This document shows positions 16,601 to 24,527 of a stretch of DNA of 36,626 nt, piece after piece (position 1 is the stretch's first letter; each line of letters starts with the position of its first letter). The translations under genes and the position numbers were made by a program. Below the pieces are notes generated by a model. It did no database searches. It was not told the DNA's origin and worked only from the letters and a program-made list of their open reading frames with translations. Origin of the DNA: VAZQ01 sp035693615 (GTDB taxonomy: Bacteria; Pseudomonadota; Alphaproteobacteria; Rhizobiales; Xanthobacteraceae); NCBI GenBank assembly GCA_035693615.1, contig DASSGH010000152.1:1-36626 (forward strand), read 5' to 3'.

Positions 16601-17464
16601 CTAGTTCGCCACGTCGACCAACGTGAGTGTGGCCGGTCCCTCGCCGACGATGAGTAACCAGGTCTCCTCATCTTTGGCGCCGTCCCAGTGCACCTGTTTG
16701 GCGAAATGGGTGACGAAGCTGCCGGCCGGGATGGGGACCGTATTGTCTTTTTCGAACTTGTTTCCGGTTGCAACCCACCACGTGCCTTTCACCACGGTGA
16801 TGAAGCGGTCGTTGGGGTGGAAGTGAGGCTTGCTGAAATTACCCGGCTTGAATCGGTTGAGGACCACGTAAGGTCCGCTCTGGGACGGGTCGCCGTGCAG
16901 CACGACCTGATTGACGCCGGCCGCGCCGGTCGGGTCGCGCCATTTGTATTGGTCCGGCAAAGTGTAGACGACCGCCTGGGGATCGAGGCTGGAGAATTTG
17001 CCCGCGGTCGCCTCGACCCGAGTGCTGGTTCCTGGTCCTTCGCCGAAAATCACGAGCGAGGCATCTTCGGTTTTGGCGCCGTCCCAGTGCACTTGTTTGC
17101 CAAAGTGCGTCACGAATGTACCGGTCGGCAACGCCACGGCGTTGTCGGGATCGAAATTCGTCCCGCTGCCCATCCACCAAGTGCCGGAGAGCACGGTGAT
17201 GAAGCGGTCGTTCGGATGGAAGTGCGGACGGCTGAAATGATTTCCTTTCAGCCACTTGGTGCGCTGCAGGTAGAGCCCGGGTTTCGACGGATCGCCCGCG
17301 AGCACCGCGTTTTGCACGCCCTCGGCGCTCGGCTCATTCCACCTGATCTGGCCGGGTAGCTGGTAGACGAGCGCCGCCGGATTGAGCTCTGCCGCGTGGC
17401 CTTGCATCACCAGAACGACCGCGAAACCTGCACCAAGGATGCAACGCGATAGGTCAGGCGCCAT
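16601..17464 (-). CDS. Secreted tandem-cupin (bicupin) protein of unknown function
   Basis: A 287-residue protein with an N-terminal signal peptide (cleavage near QGHAAE) and two cupin domains that are obvious copies of each other. Each has PHFHPNDRFITV (residues 80-91 and 213-224), GTWW, and FVTHF.KQVHWDGAK (117-131 and 250-264), giving the His-x-His...His metal-ligand pattern of cupins. A GGGAGGAG ribosome-binding site precedes the ATG. The family has been annotated as cupin or DUF4437-like; catalysis is not known. It stands first in the minus-strand block, directly upstream of cysK. The repeated HWDGAK segments may bind small anions or metals, but that is speculation. Confidence 0.8.
   Translation of the reverse strand: MAPDLSRCILGAGFAVVLVMQGHAAELNPAALVYQLPGQIRWNEPSAEGVQNAVLAGDPSKPGLYLQRTKWLKGNHFSRPHFHPNDRFITVLSGTWWMGSGTNFDPDNAVALPTGTFVTHFGKQVHWDGAKTEDASLVIFGEGPGTSTRVEATAGKFSSLDPQAVVYTLPDQYKWRDPTGAAGVNQVVLHGDPSQSGPYVVLNRFKPGNFSKPHFHPNDRFITVVKGTWWVATGNKFEKDNTVPIPAGSFVTHFAKQVHWDGAKDEETWLLIVGEGPATLTLVDVAN
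16619..17383 (-). repeat. Internal tandem duplication encoding two cupin domains
   Basis: Residues 28-149 (17018-17383) and 161-282 (16619-16984) of the bicupin align at a constant offset of 133 residues without gaps. In the best 64-residue stretch, starting at HFHPNDR, I count 43 identities. Nucleotide similarity is also visible, for example around the HFHPNDR and KQVHWDGAK codons. Confidence 0.85.
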
Positions 17465-17504
17465 TTGCTCCTCCCGTTCCGTTTCCCAACTCGCCCAAGC
17501 ATAG

Positions 17505-17527
17505 TTTGCCGTGGCGCAGCCGGCAAA
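17505..17527. promoter_or_regulatory. Perfect 7-bp inverted repeat in the bicupin/MetE-like divergent region
   Basis: TTTGCCG (17505-17511) and CGGCAAA (17521-17527) are separated by 9 bases, 41 bases upstream of the bicupin ATG. The 16-base centre-to-centre spacing suits a dimeric regulator; an RNA hairpin in the leader is the alternative. The rest of 17465-17710 shows nothing else I can support. Confidence 0.4.
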
Positions 17528-17710
17528 GGCTATGTCACTGCCGTCCGCTCGCGCTTTCTCACCGGATCATAACGCCCTCAAAGCTCGTTGCCGGCAAGGA
17601 GCTTTTGAATTTTGCCGTCGTACCAAACCAAACGCGGCTTATAGCGTCAGCGCGATTGGCTGCGAATGCCGGCCTCTGCTAGAAACACTGTCGAACGCGA
17701 GCCGGCTAAG

Positions 17711-18877
17711 ATGAAACGCAGCGTCGACCGAATCCTCACCACCCATGTGGGCAGCCTGATCCGGCCGCAGCCGCTGCAGGCGTTCCTGCGCGCGAAGCAG
17801 GCCGGCAAACCATTCGACGCGAATGGCTATGCCGCGTGCCTGACGGAAGAGGTTGCGGCCATTGTTCGCCGCCAAGCCGAGGTCGGGGTCGACGTAGTCA
17901 GCGACGGCGAATTCGGAAAATCGATCAGCTGGTCGCAATACGCGCTCGAACGCCTGAGCGGCTTCGAACGCCGTCCGGTCAAGCCGGGCGCCAACCCGTT
18001 TCAGCGCGGCGCCGATCGGCGGCGTTTCGCCGAGTTTTACGCCGAGCTCGACGCGCGCGAAGAGATCGCGACCAGCACCGAGGCGGTTTGCATCGGCCCG
18101 ATCGGGTATACCGGGCAGGCCGAGCTCGAGCGCGACATTAAGAACTTCAAGGCTGCGCTCGACGGCGTCAAAGTCGAGGAGGCGTTCCTGCCGGTCGCTG
18201 CGCCGGCAAGCGTCATCCCGGATCGCAAGAATGAGTATTACCGCAACGATGAGGAGTGCCTCGCCGCGATCGCTGCGGCGATGCGGACCGAATATAAGAT
18301 GATCGTCGACGCCGGCTTCTTGCTGCAGCTCGATGACGCACGCGCCGCGGTGAGCTACGACCGCATGGTGCCGCCGGCGAGCTTCGCCGACTACCGCGAA
18401 TGGGTGGCGCTGCACGTGGAGGTGCTCAACCACGCGATCGAGGGCCTGCCGCCCGAGCGCATCCGCTACCACGTCTGCTGGGGAAGCTGGCCGGGACCGC
18501 ACACCACTGACGTGCCGCTCAAGGACATCGTCGACCTCATCCTCAAGGTGAAGGTCGGGGCTTACGTGATCGAAGGCGCCAATCCCCGTCACGCGCATGA
18601 ATGGAAGGTCTGGGAGGAGGTGAAGCTGCCGCAGGGCAAGGCGCTCATCCCCGGCGTGATCAGCCATGCAACCAACGTGGTGGAACACCCGGAACTTATC
18701 GCCGAGCGCATCATTCGCTACGCCAGGCTGGTCGGGCGCGAGAATGTGCTGGCCGGAACGGATTGCGGCTTCGCACAAGGACCGTTCTACCGCCGGGTCC
18801 ACCCCTCGATCATGTGGGCGAAGCTCGAGGCGTTGGCGCAAGGCGCCCGCTTGGCGAGCAAGGCGCTGTGGCGGTGA
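17711..18877 (+). CDS. MetE C-terminal-domain-like (cobalamin-independent methionine synthase II family) protein
   Basis: A 388-residue single-barrel member of the MetE-C/epoxyalkane:CoM transferase family. It opens with RILTTHVGSLIRPQPL and has the zinc-site pattern: His254-x-Cys256 in RYHVCWGSWPGPH, an acidic residue near Glu288 (VIEGANPRH) and Cys352 in AGTDCGFAQGPF. The N-terminal MetE half that binds folate is absent, so it is probably not a standard methionine synthase. Relatives of this size are zinc thiol-alkyl transferases, often of unknown substrate. ATG 17711 was chosen because homologues start with MKR(S/T)..RILTTH; ATG 17666 would add 15 residues. It is divergent from the bicupin-cysK block. 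Confidence 0.82.
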   Translation: MKRSVDRILTTHVGSLIRPQPLQAFLRAKQAGKPFDANGYAACLTEEVAAIVRRQAEVGVDVVSDGEFGKSISWSQYALERLSGFERRPVKPGANPFQRGADRRRFAEFYAELDAREEIATSTEAVCIGPIGYTGQAELERDIKNFKAALDGVKVEEAFLPVAAPASVIPDRKNEYYRNDEECLAAIAAAMRTEYKMIVDAGFLLQLDDARAAVSYDRMVPPASFADYREWVALHVEVLNHAIEGLPPERIRYHVCWGSWPGPHTTDVPLKDIVDLILKVKVGAYVIEGANPRHAHEWKVWEEVKLPQGKALIPGVISHATNVVEHPELIAERIIRYARLVGRENVLAGTDCGFAQGPFYRRVHPSIMWAKLEALAQGARLASKALWR

Positions 18878-18922
18878 AGCGTGCCGGCGGCTGAGGGTGC
18901 CTGACCGAACGTAGCGGGTTGC

Positions 18923-19384
18923 TTAGAGCTCGCGTCCGATCGCGCCGTCGAGCGAGCAGGGGCCGCCGCCGCGCATGAGAAAGAACAGCGCGCACACGCC
19001 GATGAGCAGCGGGTATTCCCAACCGCCTTGGCCCCAGAAGAAGCCCTTCGCCGAGGTGAACTTTACCGCCACGATCATGAAGGTGAGGACAGCTGCGGCC
19101 GCAAAGCGGGTGAGCAGTCCCAGCACCAACAGGATGCCGCCGATCAATTCGGTGCAGCCGACCAACGTGCCCCAGAATATGCCGGGCGTAAATCCGAGGC
19201 GGTCGAACAACGCGGCATTGCCGGCAAAGCCCTGGCCGCCGAACGCTCCGAACAGCTTTTGCATGCCGTGCGGGATGAGGATCAAGCCGAGCGTTATGCG
19301 CAAGATCGGTTCGGCATACTTGCCCACCGCGCCGTAAATGCCACCGAGCGCGGGAATGTAGTGATGCGACGTTGCTTCAGCCAT
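18923..19384 (-). CDS. DoxX-family membrane protein
   Basis: A 153-residue four-helix DoxX protein with the usual LRITLGLILIPHGMQKLFG start, TELIGGILLVLGLLTRFAA and a C-terminal FFLMRGGGPCSLD. DoxX was first described as a subunit of an archaeal thiosulfate:quinone oxidoreductase; most bacterial members have no proven role. ATG 19384 is preferred because GAGGG lies 9 bases upstream, and the alternative ATG at 19414 is buried in a strong hairpin. It follows another DoxX gene on the same strand by 90 bases. Confidence 0.85.
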   Translation of the reverse strand: MAEATSHHYIPALGGIYGAVGKYAEPILRITLGLILIPHGMQKLFGAFGGQGFAGNAALFDRLGFTPGIFWGTLVGCTELIGGILLVLGLLTRFAAAAVLTFMIVAVKFTSAKGFFWGQGGWEYPLLIGVCALFFLMRGGGPCSLDGAIGREL

Positions 19385-19407
19385 TATTGCGACCCTCGAC
19401 GAATTCG

Positions 19408-19437
19408 CGCCCATCGCCTTCGCGACGGCGATGGGCG
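19408..19437 (-). promoter_or_regulatory. Strong 11-bp hairpin between the two DoxX genes
   Basis: CGCCCATCGCC (19408-19418) pairs perfectly with GGCGATGGGCG (19427-19437) around an 8-base loop. It ends 23 bases before the ATG of the downstream DoxX gene. No T-run follows on the minus strand, so attenuation, RNA stability or ribosome-access control is more likely than termination. Confidence 0.55.
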
Positions 19438-19474
19438 GAAGCTGCGCCTCTTGATAGTTGCGCTGTGCCGCCGC

Positions 19475-19954
19475 TCAACCTTTCTTCGATAGCATCCGAT
19501 CGACGCTGAAGCGGCCCGGCCCGGCCACGAATAGGATGAGCGCGCCGCCAAAGAGGGCAACATTCTTGAGGAAGTGATTGTACTGGTTTCCCATTTGGGC
19601 GGCCGGGTACTCCCAGTAGCGATGCGCCAGCGCGGTCGCGGCGATGAGGAAGAGTGCGCAGAGCAGCGCTGCGTATCGGGTGCCGACGCCGAGAACGAGG
19701 GTGAGGCCGATCACGAATTCCACCAACGCGCCGATCCACGAACAGAGCTCGGGCGCCGGTGCGCCCAGACTCTTCAAGTACCCGGCAAAGCCGGCGTGGT
19801 TCCACAGCTTTCCGCCAATGCCCGCCGAGCTCGCGAGAAAGAGCCAGCCGAGCAGGACGCGCCCGACCAGCAAAAAAGTGTCGGCGGCGCTGGCGGCCAG
19901 GCCGTCGACGTGGGACAGCGCCGGATGTGACGATTCGGTTGATCCGATGGACAT
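19475..19954 (-). CDS. DoxX-family membrane protein
   Basis: A 159-residue DoxX protein with four hydrophobic segments: LLVGRVLLGWLFLASS, WIGALVEFVIGLTLVLGVGTRYAALLCALFL and LKNVALFGGALILFVAGPG. The central HRYWEYPAAQMGNQYNHFLKN is typical of the branch whose members are annotated as DoxX or quinol-oxidase-like. GAGGGGG precedes the ATG at 19954. It is the first of two tandem, only distantly similar DoxX genes. Confidence 0.85.
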   Translation of the reverse strand: MSIGSTESSHPALSHVDGLAASAADTFLLVGRVLLGWLFLASSAGIGGKLWNHAGFAGYLKSLGAPAPELCSWIGALVEFVIGLTLVLGVGTRYAALLCALFLIAATALAHRYWEYPAAQMGNQYNHFLKNVALFGGALILFVAGPGRFSVDRMLSKKG

Positions 19955-20224
19955 GGTTTTCCCCCTCGATGCGTCTTCAGCTTAGCGACTGGTTGTCCTC
20001 CATCTCGCCTTCCGGTCTCGATGAAGGATCATGCGGCTGCTGATGAGTCGCGCCACGAGCTTACCGGTCGCCGCCAAAGGTGCATAGGGGCCTGCGGCGC
20101 GGACTGCGCGCTGCGCGCCTTGTCGATGGTCGAAGTCACGGGCGGCGAAGTGCCTCGTTGAGCGCACCGGAACGCTTGTCTATGGTCATCAAGTCATGAC
20201 GCGAATGGTCCAGGAGGAACTCGA

Positions 20225-21235
20225 ATGACTCTCCCGCCGCGCCCCGTTGCGTCTGCCGCTCGCGCTGCCATGCGCGCATCTGTACTGGCCGCGGCGCTCG
20301 CTTTGCCCATGTCCGCGTCGCTCCCTTGCCTCGCCCAGGACTACCCGACGCGGCCGGTCAAGATCATCGTGCCGTTCGGCGCCGGCGGGCCTGCCGACGT
20401 CTACTCCCGCGTTCTCGCCCAGCATCTGTCGGAGGCGCTCAAAGAGCCGTTCGTCGTCGAGGACCGGCCGGGCGCCGGCTCGATCATCGGCACCGATGCG
20501 GTCGCGAAATCGCCGCCCGACGGCTACACCTTGCTCGCCATGTCGAACACCCACACGACAAACGAGTCGCTCATCGTCCACAAACCGTTTCAGCTGATGC
20601 GCGACTTCGTGCCGGTGGCGGGGATCAACTATTCAGACCTGGTGATGGTGATCCATCCATCGGTGCCGGCAAAGGACCTCAAGGAGTTCATCGCCTACGC
20701 GAAATCGAAGCCCAGCGAGCTCAATTACGGCTCTTCCGGCGCAGGCACGCCCTATCATATGGCCGCCGAGTTGTTCAAAGCGATGAGCGGCACCAATCTG
20801 GTGCACGTGCCGCACAAGGCATCGGGGGAAATGCGCAACAGCGTCATCGGCGGGCACGTGCAAATGGCGTTCGACGCGATCACCACCATGGCGCCGAACG
20901 TGAAGGCGGGGCAGGTGCGTGCGCTCGGTACTTCCGCGGCCAAGCGCTCCTCGGTCTTGCCTGATGTCCCCACCATCGCCGAGGCGGGCGTGCCCGGCTA
21001 CGAATCGACAATCTGGCTCGGCATCATGGCGCCCGCCGGCACGCCGAAGGCAATCGTCGACAAGCTCAATGCGGAGATCAACAAAGCGATTACTCGCGCG
21101 GACGTGAAGGAGGCCTGGGACAAGCAGGGCGCGGTGCCGCTGGTGATGAGTCCCGCCGAGTTCGAGAAATATCTGCGCGCCGATATCGAGAAATGGGCGC
21201 ATGTGGTTCAGGTCTCCGGCATCAAGGCGGACTAG
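20225..21235 (+). CDS. Bug-family (tripartite tricarboxylate transporter) periplasmic binding protein
   Basis: A 336-residue TctC/Bug receptor. The signal peptide ends near LPCLAQD, followed by the Bug opening YPTRPVKIIVPFGAGGPADV and the pocket segments YGSSGAGTPYHMAAELF and VPHKASGEMRN. A strong AGGAGGAA ribosome-binding site precedes the ATG. It is clearly different from the other Bug protein at 5325. A terminator directly follows, so it is transcribed separately from the molybdoenzyme genes downstream, although the shared direction and closeness suggest that it may capture their substrate. No TctA/TctB is present. Confidence 0.88.
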   Translation: MTLPPRPVASAARAAMRASVLAAALALPMSASLPCLAQDYPTRPVKIIVPFGAGGPADVYSRVLAQHLSEALKEPFVVEDRPGAGSIIGTDAVAKSPPDGYTLLAMSNTHTTNESLIVHKPFQLMRDFVPVAGINYSDLVMVIHPSVPAKDLKEFIAYAKSKPSELNYGSSGAGTPYHMAAELFKAMSGTNLVHVPHKASGEMRNSVIGGHVQMAFDAITTMAPNVKAGQVRALGTSAAKRSSVLPDVPTIAEAGVPGYESTIWLGIMAPAGTPKAIVDKLNAEINKAITRADVKEAWDKQGAVPLVMSPAEFEKYLRADIEKWAHVVQVSGIKAD

Positions 21236-21280
21236 CCGGACTAACCTCGCTCGCGCGCTGCAGACATAGCGGTGATATCG

Positions 21281-21312
21281 GCCCGGCACGTCTCGGCTGC
21301 CGGGCGTCTTTT
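21281..21312 (+). terminator. Intrinsic terminator after the Bug gene
   Basis: GCCCGGCA (21281-21288) pairs perfectly with TGCCGGGC (21298-21305) around a 9-base loop, followed by GTCTTTT. It separates the Bug transcript from the molybdoenzyme operon. Confidence 0.75.
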
Positions 21313-21336
21313 GATATTGCGCGCCCGCTGCAAACG

Positions 21337-21380
21337 GCCGAAAATATCGCGCGATCGGCGCTCACAAGAAAATTTTCGGC
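21337..21380. promoter_or_regulatory. 9-bp inverted repeat upstream of the molybdoenzyme operon
   Basis: GCCGAAAAT (21337-21345) and ATTTTCGGC (21372-21380) are perfect inverted copies 26 bases apart. They end 25 bases before the ATG at 21406 and just before the GAGGAGGAG ribosome-binding site. They could be an operator for a dimeric regulator, or a leader stem that affects ribosome access. Confidence 0.45.
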
Positions 21381-21405
21381 GCGCAAGCCCGGCGAGGAGG
21401 AGACC

Positions 21406-24400
21406 ATGCTCTCAGCGATGAAGTTCCAGATCATCCTGTGGGGAATGGCGCAGCTTCTCAGGTACGCCGCCTGGCGGTATCCGGTATTCCGTGCGCGGCT
21501 CAAGGAACGCAATCTTGTCGCGCAGCTCAAGGCGCGTGACGAAGAGATCGGCCGCTGGTACGCGATCCGCGACGGCAAGCTCACCTCGGGCGCGGGGCTG
21601 CGCGCGGACGCCGACGTCACGCTCGCCTTCAAGACCGCCGCGGTGGGCGCGGATCTCCTCATGCCGCCGATCAACTGGCTCGACCAGATCAACGCGCAGA
21701 AAGATTTCAAGCTCACCGTCGAGGGGCCGGAGGATCTCAGCAACTGGTTCGCCCAGACCATCATGATGAGCCAGAGCGTCGGGTTGCAGATCGGCACGCG
21801 GCTTGCGGACGGCACGATGCGCTACTGCAACATGACCAACGGCGGGCCGGTGTTCGTCTATGTCAAGGACGGCAAGATCATCCGCATGACGCCGATCGAT
21901 TTTACCGCCGACGATCCCCCGCCGTGGAGCATCGACGCGCGCGGGCTCACCTTCACGCCGCCGCGCAAGACCACGCTCGCCCCGCATGGGCAGAATGCGA
22001 AGTCGATCGTTTATTCGCCGGATCGCCTGCTCTATCCGATGAAGCGCGTCGACTTCGACCCGAACGGCGAGCGGAATCCGCAAAACCGCGGCAAGTCAGG
22101 ATACGTGCGCATCTCCTGGGAGGAGGCGCTCGACCTCGTCGCCGGCGAGATCAAACGGCTCAAGCGCACCTACGGGCCCGGTGTCATGGCGGTGTCGCAC
22201 GGCTCGCACCATACCTGGGGCAACATCGGCTACTACCTCTCCGCGCTGTTTCGTTTCCGCAACACGGTCGGCTACACGCAAATCCACCACAATCCCGACA
22301 GCTGGGAGGGTTGGTACTGGGGCGCCGTGCACCATTGGGGATACACCCTGCGCGTCGGCCAGTCGGAGACCTACGGCACAGTCGAGGACTGCCTGCAGAA
22401 CTGCGACATGATCGTGTTCTGGGCCGCCGATCCTGAGAGCACCAGCGGCTCCTATGGCGCGCAGGAAGGCACCGTGCGCCGGCAGTGGCTCAAGAATCCC
22501 AAGCTCGGCATCAAGGTTGTGCACGTCGACCCCTACTACAACGCGTCGGCGCAATTCCTGCCGGGCAAGTGGTTCGCACCCAGGCCTACGACTTCGGTCG
22601 CGATGGCCATGGCGATCGCCTATGTCTGGATCAAGGAAGACCTCTACGACAAGGAGTACGTCGCGAGCCACACCGTCGGTTTCGACAAGTGGAAGGCCTA
22701 CCTCCTCGGCGAGGAAGACGGGATCGCCAAGACGCCGGAGTGGCAGGAGAAAGAGACCGGGGTGCCGGCAAAGGACGTGCGGGCGCTGGCGCGCGAATGG
22801 GGCAGAAAACGCGTGTATCTCGCGCCCGGCGGCTGGGGCAACGGCCACGGCGGCGCCTGCCGTAACCAGACCGGCATCCAATGGGCGCGGGTCATGGTGT
22901 GTTTGACCGCGATGCAGGGGTTGGGCAAGCCGGGCGTCAACATGGGCAATTTGCAGTGGGGATGCCCGCTCGATTTCCAGTTCTATTTCCCCGGCTACGC
23001 CGACGGCGGAATGTCCGGCGATCTCGAAAACACCGCCATGCCGGTCGAGCTTTACCAGCGCATGCCGCAGCTGCCGAGCATGTCAACAACCTTCCAGCGC
23101 ATCCCGCGGTTGCGCACGCCGGAGGCGATCGCCGACGGCAAGGCGGAAGGCTATCCCTGGGTGGGAAAATCAATCGAGCACCAGTTTGCGAAGTTTTCCT
23201 ATCCGGCGCCCGGTCATGCGCCGGTGCGAATGATGTACAAATACGGCGGCTCAATTCTCTCGACCATGAACAATACCAACCGCTGGGTGCGGATGTATCA
23301 GTCGCCCAATCTCGAATTCGTGGTCAATCAATCGATCTGGTTCGAGGGTGAGGCCAAATTCGCAGACGTGATTCTGCCGGCCTGCACCAATTTCGAGCGG
23401 GTCGACATCAGCGAATGGGCGGGGCTCGGCGGCTACGGCCACCACGGCCAGCAGCAACTCAATCACCGCGTCATCGTCTTCCAGGCGCCGGCAATTGCTC
23501 CGCTCGGAGAGTCGAAATCGGACTTCTGGATCTTCAACGAAATCTGCAAGCGGCTCGGGCTCGCCAATTACTTCTCCGAAGGCGTGAACGAAATCGATTG
23601 GGTCAAGCGCGTGTATCTCGCCTCCGACATGCCCAAGGTCATTTCGTGGAAGAAGTTCGTCAAGCGCGGGTATTACGTGCTTCCGGCGGAGAAGGAGAAG
23701 TTGCGCGCGCCGGTTTCGTTCCGGTGGTTCTGGGAGAACCGCAAGAAAGACGTGCCGGAGGCGCAGCCGCTGCCGTCGGATTACAGCGAAGAATATCTGC
23801 GCGGGCTGCAGACCCAGTCCGGCAAGCTTGAATTCGAGTGCAACAGCCTTAAGCGCTTTAATGATCCCGAGCGGCCGCCAATCGTCAAATACGAGCCGTC
23901 ATGGGAAGGGCCGCATTCGGGCGAGATGTACAACCGTTATCCGCTGCAGATGCTTACGCCCCATTCGAAGTACTCGTTCCACACCCAGGGCGACGGCAAG
24001 GACTCGTTCCTGCTCAACATCGAGGACCATCGCGTCAACATCGACGGCTATTACTACTGGATCATGCGGCTCAATGCCGAGGATGCCGCCGATCGCGGCA
24101 TCAAGAAGCATGACCTGGTGAAAGTCTTCAATGATCGCGGCGCGGTGATCTGCGCGGCGCTGCCGACCCAGCGGCTGCCGCGCGGCGTGTGCCATGGCTA
24201 CGAATCCTCGGCGATTTACGACCCGATGGGCGAACCGGGCAAATCGGTCGATCGCGGCGGGTGCCTCAACCTGCTTACGCCAGAGCGCACGCAGACCGCC
24301 TCGACCCACTCCATCGCTGGGGCGAATTCGCTGGTCGAGGTCGAGCTGTGGGACGGGCGTACCGAGCACATGTCGGAGACCTTCGCGCGCATGGAGAAGG

Positions 24401-24453
24401 ACAAGGAGGTCCGCGAGGCGCTGAAAGCGGCGCAGCTCGTGCCGGCCAAATGA
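21406..24453 (+). CDS. Molybdopterin oxidoreductase, transhydroxylase-like large subunit with N-terminal SCP2-like domain
   Basis: A 1015-residue DMSO-reductase-family protein. Residues ~1-125 look like an SCP2 sterol-carrier domain (RWYAIRDGKLTSG, ADADVTLAFKTAA, KDFKLTVEGPEDLSNWF). From ~130 on it resembles the large subunit of pyrogallol-phloroglucinol transhydroxylase/resorcinol hydroxylase. His268, Tyr276, Asp298 and Ser299 fall at exactly +124 from His144, Tyr152, Asp174 and the Mo ligand Ser175 that I recall for the Pelobacter enzyme; Arg153 would be Tyr277 here. There is no N-terminal Fe-S cysteine motif and no twin-arginine signal, so it is predicted cytoplasmic. ATG 21406 follows GAGGAGGAG; the longer frame from 21193 crosses the terminator. 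It is paired with the Fe-S subunit 74 bases downstream. Substrate unknown: a phenol-type or lipid-like compound is inferred. Confidence 0.85.
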   Translation: MLSAMKFQIILWGMAQLLRYAAWRYPVFRARLKERNLVAQLKARDEEIGRWYAIRDGKLTSGAGLRADADVTLAFKTAAVGADLLMPPINWLDQINAQKDFKLTVEGPEDLSNWFAQTIMMSQSVGLQIGTRLADGTMRYCNMTNGGPVFVYVKDGKIIRMTPIDFTADDPPPWSIDARGLTFTPPRKTTLAPHGQNAKSIVYSPDRLLYPMKRVDFDPNGERNPQNRGKSGYVRISWEEALDLVAGEIKRLKRTYGPGVMAVSHGSHHTWGNIGYYLSALFRFRNTVGYTQIHHNPDSWEGWYWGAVHHWGYTLRVGQSETYGTVEDCLQNCDMIVFWAADPESTSGSYGAQEGTVRRQWLKNPKLGIKVVHVDPYYNASAQFLPGKWFAPRPTTSVAMAMAIAYVWIKEDLYDKEYVASHTVGFDKWKAYLLGEEDGIAKTPEWQEKETGVPAKDVRALAREWGRKRVYLAPGGWGNGHGGACRNQTGIQWARVMVCLTAMQGLGKPGVNMGNLQWGCPLDFQFYFPGYADGGMSGDLENTAMPVELYQRMPQLPSMSTTFQRIPRLRTPEAIADGKAEGYPWVGKSIEHQFAKFSYPAPGHAPVRMMYKYGGSILSTMNNTNRWVRMYQSPNLEFVVNQSIWFEGEAKFADVILPACTNFERVDISEWAGLGGYGHHGQQQLNHRVIVFQAPAIAPLGESKSDFWIFNEICKRLGLANYFSEGVNEIDWVKRVYLASDMPKVISWKKFVKRGYYVLPAEKEKLRAPVSFRWFWENRKKDVPEAQPLPSDYSEEYLRGLQTQSGKLEFECNSLKRFNDPERPPIVKYEPSWEGPHSGEMYNRYPLQMLTPHSKYSFHTQGDGKDSFLLNIEDHRVNIDGYYYWIMRLNAEDAADRGIKKHDLVKVFNDRGAVICAALPTQRLPRGVCHGYESSAIYDPMGEPGKSVDRGGCLNLLTPERTQTASTHSIAGANSLVEVELWDGRTEHMSETFARMEKDKEVREALKAAQLVPAK

Positions 24454-24527
24454 GAAAGCAAGCGCGAATCGCGAACTGCGGCTAGGGAGCGGGGCCGATC
24501 CAATCGCGTGTCGCCTGGAGGCGTGCC

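Noticed and set aside
17639..18841. 400-codon open frame on the minus strand
   Set aside because: It lies exactly antisense to the MetE-like gene, whose zinc motifs are clear; the antisense product has shadow composition.
21229..21244. Tandem CGGACTA at the end of the second Bug gene
   Set aside because: Two copies of 7 bases around a stop codon are too short to signify more than a small slippage.
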